Positions 6,058 through 11,263 of a stretch of DNA of 11,263 bases are shown in pieces. How positions within the stretch are numbered: position 1 is the stretch's first letter; the number at the start of each line of letters is the position of its first letter. The notes beneath the pieces are model-generated. The model was not told where the DNA came from. It saw only the letters and a list, made by a program, of their open reading frames with translations, and made no database searches. A program made the translations under genes and the position numbers. The stretch lies in assembly GCA_030620065.1 (NCBI GenBank), contig JAUXFJ010000028.1:1-11263 (forward strand), written 5' to 3'. Source of the DNA: Anaerolineaceae bacterium (GTDB lineage: Bacteria > Chloroflexota > Anaerolineae > Anaerolineales > Anaerolineaceae).

Positions 6058-8208
6058 ATGAATCAGGGCTCAAACACATGGTGGAACATTAAAAATGCTC
6101 TGCGCTCCACCTGTGGTGATGAACTTGATCGTCTTTTAAACCAATCCACGGTTAGTTATGATGGCATGCTAGAAATCGCTACTGACGAGGCTGCTTTTCC
6201 CAAACTCTGCGAATATTATCCCGTCATCGAAGCTGTTGCGGATGATGTCGCGGGTATTCGTGTAAAGCTGCGTAATATCTCAACTGTGCCCATGGGCACT
6301 GAAACGGAAAGTTTGCAGCTGGTTTTAGGTTATGCCAATGTTGCAGAAGCAATCATCCGCCCTGAGTCCATTGCAGCTGTCCCCTCATATTTATTACGCT
6401 TTATCCCTTATGTCGGATCAGCGCCCGTTCTTATTGCGATCGCTCTCCGTCAGGCATTCTACCGAGCATTTCAAGATGATGGCCTTGATAATGTTTTCCC
6501 AAAGTCCGGCGACACTGTTACAGTAAATGTTGCAGCATTACTTCGCTCATTGGGTGGTGTCATCAGCCGCGCTAAATTCTTCCGCCTTTTCAAAGAAGGC
6601 AAACTTGATTGGTTCGCTACCCGTTCTGAGGCTGAGCACACCTTTAAAGACGGCCGCATCCACCGCCTCCCCAATACCTACCAATACAAAGGGCTCCTGT
6701 TGACTCCCGGCGATGCCAGCGATCTTCTTGCCTGGCTGCAGGACCACGGTATTCAAGACAATCCCGTTGACGCATTGACAGAAGCGCTGCGCACCAGCCG
6801 CGATCAAATCCTCCAATTCCCCTATCGAACCCCCGCTTCTGCAGAGCTTGTCATTACACATGCTGCTTCGGTGCATGAGGTAGTCTCAATTGCGCTCGAC
6901 GGTCAAGTGCTTAACAGCGTCCTGGCTGGTATTTGCGATTCGCTCTCCTCTCATCTCATTCGCCCTGAAAGCTTCCTGGCAATCCCATGGTACTGGTTCC
7001 GCAAAGTGCTTCCTGAGTTAGGAGACGACCTCGGAGCCCTTTATTTGATGTGCAAGAATTGTTGTTACGTCGATTGGGCTCACGGTCAGGATCGCAACAC
7101 CTTTTGGGTTCCCGGAGGTTTAAAGACACTGCAAGCATGGATCGGTTCGGTGTCGCTGCCCAAACGCATCCCTCAAAAAGACCCCACCAAACGAGGCCGC
7201 CCTCGATCGGATGATATTAAAGATAACTCTGAATATGTACGTTCCTGGCGCGATGAAAAACGTGAACTCATCAGTCACTATCTATGCCGCATTGAAACCC
7301 GCCGTTCAGATAGTGGTCTGGACTGGCAGCTTGAGGTCAACGATACGCAGCTCACCGCAAGCGACCATCAGATTCAGGATGCCGTATATCATTTCATTAA
7401 TGATTGTGCCCGCATGGATGACTTGGATAAGCTTCAATCGCTGCTCAGCGATAAGAACGCTTCTTCTCTGCTTCAAAAGTCATCATATTTCCTCAATCAC
7501 AGCTCATTTTGTAATTATGAGACCTTAGTTAATACAGGAATTTGTAATTCTGATACTCTAGAACCGCACGAAATAAGTTATTTTGATACTTTAGTACGCT
7601 CAATTATTTGTCATTTTGATACTCTTGTACGTCAGAATATATGTAATTTTGATACAGTAATTAATATACTCTATAAGCTTAAAAATACTTTATTATCTAT
7701 AAAATATAAGCAACCACCAGATACAGCTCTCAAAATATCTGATTTTCTTCAAGAAACAGATCAATCTGAACTAACTGATCAAGTGGTGGAGGCTTATTAT
7801 TCTAATAATTGTTGGGATATTGAACAAATATTAAACCGCATCAACCCTGTTTTGAGCAAACAGATCCAACAACGTTTTGAATCCGAAAGCTTTGTTTCCT
7901 GGCTTATCTATGGCTGCCTGACACCCGGCATCAAATCCCCGATGAGTTTTGCTGTCTCGCGGGCACTTGAGTCAGGTTTGGACGCGGGTGGGGCAGCATT
8001 AAGACTTGCAAATCTTCCCCCGAAAGAGTTGTCACAGCAACTCTGGCAAGCAAAAGTGCGCCTGGAGGCAGGCTATCTTGGTGATGGATTTTTAACCTCA
8101 ACCCTTGCATCGGACCTGAGCCATTTTCTGAAGATTGAAGAAAACACGAGTGGCAAATTATTCCTGATCCAGCGCCTGATTGATGCATTGGGTATCAAGG
8201 TTAATTAA
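6058..8208 (+). CDS. Large protein of unknown family, candidate replication initiator
   Basis: A 716-residue protein with a good ribosome site (AAGGGG, 9-base spacing). I do not recognise the family. It contains two related segments: IRPESIAAVPSYLLRFIPYVG (start 100) and IRPESFLAIPWYWFRKVLPELG (start 301). Each is followed by a helical stretch ending in a basic turn (ISRAKFFRLFKEG at 169-181; SLPKRIPQK at 366-374), which looks like a duplicated domain. The first copy leads into a winged-helix-like pattern ending at HRLPNTYQYKGLLLTP (202-217). An AT-hook core, KRGRPR, is at 378-383. Residues 484-538 are five 11-residue repeats (consensus ICNFDTLVRxx), and the DNA from there to about 7860 is far richer in A+T than either side. 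No membrane span or known catalytic motif is seen. Location beside parAB and an AAA+ ATPase suggests a DNA-binding initiator or recombination factor; this is inference only. Confidence 0.75.
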   Translation: MNQGSNTWWNIKNALRSTCGDELDRLLNQSTVSYDGMLEIATDEAAFPKLCEYYPVIEAVADDVAGIRVKLRNISTVPMGTETESLQLVLGYANVAEAIIRPESIAAVPSYLLRFIPYVGSAPVLIAIALRQAFYRAFQDDGLDNVFPKSGDTVTVNVAALLRSLGGVISRAKFFRLFKEGKLDWFATRSEAEHTFKDGRIHRLPNTYQYKGLLLTPGDASDLLAWLQDHGIQDNPVDALTEALRTSRDQILQFPYRTPASAELVITHAASVHEVVSIALDGQVLNSVLAGICDSLSSHLIRPESFLAIPWYWFRKVLPELGDDLGALYLMCKNCCYVDWAHGQDRNTFWVPGGLKTLQAWIGSVSLPKRIPQKDPTKRGRPRSDDIKDNSEYVRSWRDEKRELISHYLCRIETRRSDSGLDWQLEVNDTQLTASDHQIQDAVYHFINDCARMDDLDKLQSLLSDKNASSLLQKSSYFLNHSSFCNYETLVNTGICNSDTLEPHEISYFDTLVRSIICHFDTLVRQNICNFDTVINILYKLKNTLLSIKYKQPPDTALKISDFLQETDQSELTDQVVEAYYSNNCWDIEQILNRINPVLSKQIQQRFESESFVSWLIYGCLTPGIKSPMSFAVSRALESGLDAGGAALRLANLPPKELSQQLWQAKVRLEAGYLGDGFLTSTLASDLSHFLKIEENTSGKLFLIQRLIDALGIKVN
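6286..6299. promoter_or_regulatory. Candidate ParB-binding site, copy 3, inside the 716-codon gene
   Basis: The 14-bp core GTGCCCATGGGCAC occurs in frame as codons 77-81 (Val-Pro-Met-Gly-Thr). Only one side extends to the 16-bp form (T before, T after). The preceding AACTGTG matches copies 1 and 2. A palindrome kept intact inside a coding sequence argues for binding of a protein to DNA here. Confidence 0.6.
7507..7671 (+). repeat. Five tandem 33-bp repeats (iteron-like) within the 716-codon gene
   Basis: Units begin at 7507, 7540, 7573, 7606 and 7639. Each is exactly 33 bp, so the frame is kept and each encodes 11 residues (FCNYETLVNTG, ICNSDTLEPHE, ISYFDTLVRSI, ICHFDTLVRQN, ICNFDTVINIL). 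The DNA core of the best units is ATTTTGATACT followed by TAGTACG or TTGTACG; it has a small imperfect dyad, TACT..AGTA. Units 3-5 are closest to each other, and unit 1 is the most diverged. Regular spacing and AT-richness resemble replication iterons, but a purely protein-level repeat is also possible. Confidence 0.85.
7672..7860. other. AT-rich stretch next to the repeats, candidate unwinding element
   Basis: Directly after the five repeats, roughly 7660-7720 is almost all A and T (for example AAAAATACTTTATTATCT at 7681), and reduced G+C continues to about 7860 before the gene returns to its normal composition. Codons here switch to TTA, ATA and AAT. Repeats followed by an easily melted block is the classical order of an origin. 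I saw no DnaA box (TTATCCACA-like) by eye, so any origin would rely on the local proteins. Confidence 0.38.
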
Positions 8209-8265
8209 TTAGCAACTAATTGACCATATTTAAATGATTATCAAGTGAATCATGGAGATGATTAA

Positions 8266-8595
8266 ATGAGTGATAAAGACCGCGCTGTACAGGGTGATGT
8301 AAGTCCGAAGTTACTGCGTGAGCGTAGGAAGAGCGCCAGGCGCCGCGGCAGGCGTGCCCTCTACGACCTTCCGCCCGGCTTGATCAAAGCCGTCGCCCGG
8401 ATTGCTGAAGAAGGACGCTTGACCAATTCTCAAGTAGCGGGTTTGTTATTGATACATGCGTTGACGGATTATTACAGGGGTAAGATCAAACTGAGTGACT
8501 ACCGCCAGCCCTCAGATTCACCTCGCTATGACTACAAGATTGATCTTGAGCAACTTTTTGAAAATTGGGATTTCAAAAAGATAACCAAAGAATGA
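8266..8595 (+). CDS. Small Arg-rich protein, possibly ribbon-helix-helix DNA-binding
   Basis: A 109-residue soluble protein with ATG at 8266 and GGAG 8 bases upstream, 57 bases after the 716-codon gene and so probably in its transcript. The N-terminal region (18-30) is strongly basic (RERRKSARRRGRR). It leads into RALYDLPPGLIKAVARIAEEGRLTNSQVAGLLLIHAL (30-66), which reads like a strand followed by two helices with a turn (LPPGLIKAVARIAE; TNSQVAGLLLIHALTDYY), compatible with a ribbon-helix-helix or MetJ/Arc-like fold. An acidic/aromatic C-terminal tail (88-105) could contact a partner. It may be a regulator of the cassette or an accessory replication or partition factor. The family is not recognised with certainty. 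Confidence 0.7.
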   Translation: MSDKDRAVQGDVSPKLLRERRKSARRRGRRALYDLPPGLIKAVARIAEEGRLTNSQVAGLLLIHALTDYYRGKIKLSDYRQPSDSPRYDYKIDLEQLFENWDFKKITKE

Positions 8596-8683
8596 TCATG
8601 CATACTCTGACGCGTGAAAGGTTAGACTCCTCCTCATAGAATTAATTTAATTGTGTTTTGATGTTTAAGAACCAATAGTTTTT

Positions 8684-8705
8684 CAGTGTGCCCATGGGCA
8701 CACTG
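8684..8705. promoter_or_regulatory. Candidate ParB-binding site, copy 4 (longest palindrome)
   Basis: The palindrome is perfect over 22 bp here: the shared GTGCCCATGGGCAC core extended by CAGT and ACTG arms. It lies 88 bases after the last gene of the cassette. The surrounding stretch 8596-8916 has no gene: it holds this site, the right end module (8793-8820) and otherwise plain AT-rich sequence. Confidence 0.68.
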
Positions 8706-8792
8706 TTCTATTCTCGTTCGATTGAAGAAGGGGAGTATATATTTGAGCAGCTGGACTGGCGTTGTTTAGCTGAAAGACCTGAGTTGACTTAC

Positions 8793-8820
8793 AAGGGATA
8801 CCCCTAATATTCTAAAGTGC
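8793..8820 (+). repeat. Right end module of the cassette (inverted copy of 2448-2486)
   Basis: AAGGGATACCCCTA (8793-8806) followed by TAAAGTGC (8813-8820) and CTTAGG, matching the minus-strand reading of the left module. The match stops soon after on the outer side. With its palindrome it forms a mirror image of the left end, so the two bracket about 6.4 kb holding parAB, the ATPase, the 716-codon gene and the small basic protein. Confidence 0.55.
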
Positions 8821-8916
8821 CTTAGGTGTATGTCCAATGCTCATACTTGGATAGCAGTCCATATTTTCTAGCAAGAAAACTTTTAGTGAGCAGGGTGGGT
8901 CAGCGAATCACCTGGT

Positions 8917-9058
8917 CTATGATCTGCTTGGAGTGATATTTTCATCATCTTTTTCCCAATTGAAAGGGTTTGTAAGGATGTAATCCGCGATGCTTTCATA
9001 GTCATTGTCATCACGGATTACATGCTCATAGTAATTGCGCTGCCAAAGACGGGCCATT
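8917..9058 (-). pseudogene. C-terminal fragment of a REP-associated Y1 transposase (RAYT), copy 1
   Basis: The minus strand encodes ARLWQRNYYEHVIRDDNDYESIADYILTNPFNWEKDDEN and a stop at 8917. This is the last helix-and-tail part of IS200-like/RAYT transposases, including the Tyr of the 'YIxxNPxxW' segment, which I take to be the nucleophile. The HUH motif and all of the N-terminal half are missing; upstream sequence in this frame has no transposase character. The stretch is nearly identical at the DNA level (8922-9053) to the second copy at 10232-10363. It is a relic that cannot be active by itself. Confidence 0.75.
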
Positions 9059-9143
9059 GATGGTGTTTCACCCCACTCATATATCTGTGGGTTGTCAATG
9101 ATTTGAGCCGAGGTGCCACATCCGGCAATGATAATGGTTTTGT

Positions 9144-9168
9144 AGGGGCAACTCCCCTGTGGTTGCCC
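9144..9168. repeat. REP-like palindrome near transposase fragment 1
   Basis: GGGCAAC (9146-9152) and GTTGCCC (9162-9168) form a 7-bp stem with a 9-base loop, preceded by GTAG. This has the look of the 'GTAGGGGC...GCCC' dyads scattered in many genomes beside RAYT genes. The remaining 9170-9363 contains no gene I can support; its plus-strand frame lacks a recognisable domain. Confidence 0.45.
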
Positions 9169-9363
9169 ATTAACTACGGATTTGGTGGTGTTGGGGGCGC
9201 CTGTATTCACCCAATTCGTGCAGGCATTGTCGTTGATAGTATCGTATCAGTAGTCGTAATTTTCTACCCCAAAGCTGTTACCTCAGGCCAGGTTCAGGTT
9301 TAAAGGAAGTCCCGTCACACTATCCGAAGGGTTGATTTTAGCGGATTCGTCTGGCGGCTCTGG

Positions 9364-9807
9364 TTATTTCAGGATTAGGGGTAGATAGTTATAATATGTT
9401 GGGGGGGGTTGGACCGTAAATGTTTTGTCGATTTCCCCTCCGACAGTCACCCGATATTGACCTGGTTCGCGATTACAGCCGCTGACATAGAAATAGTCTT
9501 TAACCTGGGACAAGGCTCCGTAAGAGTAAACATACTCTCTGATGACATTTCCGGTCCCACATGTGACGTTGACCTGTGAACCGTTTGGACCGTACCACCT
9601 TGACGATGGAGGTGCGACACCGTAGAGATCACTAATTGTCAGAGTAACGCGATAAGTGCTCTGGGAAGCCACGGAGGGAGAGAGCCAACCATAGTATAAA
9701 CTAGGCGCTGCTCGCGTTGTCGTCGGGTTGTTTAAGGAGATCAATATTAAAATGACTAACATTGAGATTGTGTTGCATGCAATCCTTGATAATATTTTTC
9801 TTTTCAT
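9364..9807 (-). CDS. Small secreted protein with a C-terminal YLPLILK tail
   Basis: A 147-residue exported protein of unknown function. The ATG at 9807 has GGAGGAA (9812-9818) just upstream, a clear ribosome site. Residues 1-34 are a signal peptide (KRKILSR, hydrophobic MLVILILISL, then TTTRAA). The mature part has two cysteines (83 and 111), which could form a disulfide, and alternating strands such as YRVTLTISD (52-60) and GQYRVTVGG (116-124), consistent with a small beta-sandwich or Ig-like domain. It ends PPPTYYNYLPLILK: a Pro linker plus hydrophobic tail with a terminal Lys. I recognise that pattern from many secreted proteins of Anaerolineae and related classes, where it may be a sorting or anchoring signal. 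It lies between two transposase relics. Confidence 0.8.
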   Translation of the reverse strand: MKRKILSRIACNTISMLVILILISLNNPTTTRAAPSLYYGWLSPSVASQSTYRVTLTISDLYGVAPPSSRWYGPNGSQVNVTCGTGNVIREYVYSYGALSQVKDYFYVSGCNREPGQYRVTVGGEIDKTFTVQPPPTYYNYLPLILK

Positions 9808-10217
9808 CGAATTCCTCCATGTGTCGAAAAATACTTTGGCCTACTGAAAGTTAACAGTGTACGCGGAGTTGATATTTCAATTTGAATACAGTATTGAACT
9901 GAATGAGCTGTTTTTACAATTGAGCAAGAGTTCCTTCCAACAATACAGCAAGCCTTATAACACTCTTATACTATGCTACCTAGAGGCAACGAGTATTTTC
10001 ATAATCATTATACATCTGATCGGGGGGGTATGTCAATTATCAAGAAGCCTAGCCTGCTGATCCAGCAGCAGCGATTATGGGAAGATTTGATCATTTACTG
10101 CCGAGTACCATGGGGCATCAAATTCAACCAAAATAAACCTTTGTGGTCACATTAAGCCATTGGGCTCATGGCACCTGAGTTGCCAAAAGTTTTAATGGGA
10201 ACTGATTGGTCGGCGGT
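9808..10217. other. Gene-free stretch between the secreted protein gene and the second transposase relic
   Basis: AT-rich sequence without a recognisable gene. It should hold the promoter of the minus-strand secreted protein gene, but no convincing -35/-10 pair stands out. A 41-codon plus-strand frame (ATG at 10030, TAA at 10153-10155) follows a run of seven G; it has no family resemblance and no close neighbour of known role, so it is not called. Confidence 0.5.
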
Positions 10218-10369
10218 TTACCCTGGCGTTGGTCTGCTGCGAGTGGTATTTTCTTCATCCTTTACCCAATTGAAAGGGTTAGCAAGGATGTAACCCACGA
10301 TGCTTTCATAGTCATTGTCATCACGGATGACATGCTCATAGTAATTACGCTGCCAGAGTCGGGTACCGG
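10218..10369 (-). pseudogene. C-terminal fragment of a RAYT transposase, copy 2
   Basis: The minus strand encodes TRLWQRNYYEHVIRDDNDYESIVGYILANPFNWVKDEEN and a stop at 10218, the same truncated C-terminus as copy 1 with a few substitutions (AD to VG, T to A, E to V). The DNA repeat covers 10232-10363 and matches 8922-9053 in the same orientation. Again the HUH half is missing. Two equally truncated copies suggest that this end, with its palindrome, was duplicated as a unit or mobilised in trans. Confidence 0.75.
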
Positions 10370-10422
10370 GCGCGTTGCTCATTTTGTTGATGCGATTTGT
10401 CACCGCGGATTTGAAAGTTTAT

Positions 10423-10450
10423 GTACGAGCGACGCATGCGTCGCCCCTAC
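10423..10450. repeat. REP-type palindrome near transposase fragment 2
   Basis: A 28-bp imperfect palindrome, GTA at one end and TAC at the other, centred on the perfect 16-bp GCGACGCATGCGTCGC (10429-10444). This GTAGGGGCGACGC-type element is typical of REP sequences and lies 54 bases from the transposase relic, as expected for a RAYT/REP pair. Confidence 0.7.
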
Positions 10451-10491
10451 GGTGTATTAATAGGCATTTTTAGCCGTTTCGGTGGACGCTT

Positions 10492-10556
10492 TTGACGTAT
10501 TGAATTTCCCTGGATAACATGCTATTATCTTACTCAGACATATAGAACAAATATTC
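10492..10556 (+). promoter_or_regulatory. Putative promoter with a LexA-like dyad before the right-edge gene
   Basis: TTGACG (10492-10497) and TAACAT (10515-10520) are 17 bases apart. Just past the predicted start of transcription is the dyad ATAGAA-N6-TTCTAT (10542-10559). It contains GAAC-N4-ATTC, one base from the Gram-positive-type LexA box GAAC-N4-GTTC. Regulation by LexA is only a possibility. Confidence 0.38.
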
Positions 10557-10575
10557 TATTTACCTGGGGATAATC

Positions 10576-11263
10576 ATTAAAATCTATCCAGAGATCCTCT
10601 TTAGAGCCATACATCACAACAAACCTGCGGGAGCGTTCCGGGTGTGGTTCATCGCCAAGGATTTCGACATCGGTGGATGCGGTTTCATTCCTGCCAAAGC
10701 GTTCAGGCAGCACCTGCGCGCCCTGGGCATTCCAAAGCAGACTCTCTATCGCTGGCTGGGACAGGCGGGCAGGCTGGGGCTTATCACCCGGCAGGATAAG
10801 GTTTACAGGCTTACCTCATGGCAGAGCGGAGCAAAGACCGCGGGGGCGGCACTCAACAAGACACTGCGCTTAAGTCGGGCGGTCCTGATTCCCAAAGAAA
10901 GGTTTTTAGCCAAAGGCTGGCTGGCATGGTGCTGGGCGGGTTTTATCCTTCATCACACAGGCATTATCAGCAGGGCTGCGCTTGAGGCAATAACGGGGGT
11001 GCCCGCCAGAACCCAGCTTGCGTATGAAAAGAAGGCCGGGGTGGAAAACAAAGCCAATTATGCAAGCTATTTAAGACCAGAGAATAACCCGGAGATGGCG
11101 ATTGGCTTGATCGACCTGCCCGGGCATTATGGCAAAGCAGGGGAGATCAGGCGCAGGTTACCCAACAGCCGTGAAGTAAGCGAAGTGTCACTGGCAAATA
11201 AAGGCAGATTGAAGCAGATCAACAGGGCGTTGTACAATATAGAGGACAGCAGCCATCAGCAAA
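10576..11263 (+). CDS. Helix-turn-helix-like protein of unknown function (partial, runs off the right end)
   Basis: Frame open from 10546, just after a TAG at 10543-10545, to the window edge, so over 220 residues are visible without a stop. There is no ATG near the beginning. I place the start tentatively at ATT 10576, with GGGGA 5 bases before; GTG at 10642 (GGGAG upstream) is the main alternative. Protein-like sequence seems to begin before that GTG. PAKAFRQHLRALGIPKQTLYRWLGQAGRLGLITRQDKVYRLTSW looks like a helix-turn-helix with wing. A second segment, IPKERFLAKGWLAWCWAGFILHHTGIISRAALEAITGVPARTQLAYEKKAG, looks like another helical DNA-binding unit. Its layout recalls the 716-residue protein (two such units, 'P(K/E)..FLA..W.W' at the second), but the similarity is weak. 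Mobile-element or phage replication/regulation is a guess. Confidence 0.6.
   Translation, partial: MKIYPEILFRAIHHNKPAGAFRVWFIAKDFDIGGCGFIPAKAFRQHLRALGIPKQTLYRWLGQAGRLGLITRQDKVYRLTSWQSGAKTAGAALNKTLRLSRAVLIPKERFLAKGWLAWCWAGFILHHTGIISRAALEAITGVPARTQLAYEKKAGVENKANYASYLRPENNPEMAIGLIDLPGHYGKAGEIRRRLPNSREVSEVSLANKGRLKQINRALYNIEDSSHQQ

Noticed and set aside
7507..7671. CRISPR array
   Set aside because: The 33-bp units are contiguous without spacers, degenerate and in frame within a gene; no cas gene is present.
8784..8812. TTGACT ... TAATAT as a promoter in the right end module
   Set aside because: Spacing is only 15 bases and no gene follows on that strand.
9103..9303. 66-codon plus-strand frame through the REP-like palindrome
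   Set aside because: It runs across the palindrome and antisense to the transposase relic, and no protein family pattern is visible.
9857..10060. 67-codon plus-strand frame and the 41-codon frame after it
   Set aside because: AT-rich, no domain, no good ribosome site apart from a run of G; nothing supports expression.
10661..10690. Shared CATCGGTGGATGCGGT with 765-782
   Set aside because: A 16-base match between unrelated genes in different contexts, with no flank similarity; probably chance.

Overview
The window looks like chromosomal DNA, or a large replicon, of a Chloroflexota bacterium, most likely of the Anaerolineae type. This is inferred, not proven. The signs are a Thr/Pro-rich linker behind a secretion signal on a SUMF1-type protein, the start of a 'GKTIDR..ILEQLGLGGMATVYKAYD' Ser/Thr kinase, and a secreted protein ending in YLPLILK. 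No rRNA or tRNA gene was seen.

Left flank (1-2330): the tail of a probable molybdopterin-dependent oxidoreductase (+), then on the minus strand a nagB-type glucosamine-6-phosphate deaminase, a dead 45-codon remnant of a Ser/Thr kinase, and a secreted or lipoprotein SUMF1/FGE-like protein with its own promoter and operator-like dyad. This is ordinary chromosomal content with one decayed gene.

Central cassette (about 2448-8820): a plasmid-like maintenance module. On the minus strand is a parA-parB operon ending in a strong terminator. Divergently, on the plus strand, lie an ExeA/ORC-type AAA+ ATPase, a 716-residue protein of unknown family and a small Arg-rich protein. Four exact copies of the core GTGCCCATGGGCAC lie outside parB, between parA and parB, inside the 716-codon gene, and beyond the last gene. 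They are the best candidates for the ParB binding site (parS). The outermost two belong to longer inverted modules that share AAGGGATACCCCTA and TAAAGTGC and bracket the whole cassette. The 716-codon gene carries five in-frame 33-bp repeats followed by a very AT-rich stretch, the arrangement of an origin buried in its own initiator gene (as in phage lambda O). I infer a replication plus partition unit: an unknown initiator with an internal origin, an AAA+ partner, and ParABS.

Right flank (8821-11263): degraded accessory DNA. Two near-identical 130-bp direct repeats each encode only the C-terminal end of a REP-associated Y1 transposase, each near a REP-like palindrome. Between them is a small secreted protein gene. 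At the right edge a helix-turn-helix-like gene of unknown function runs out of the window.
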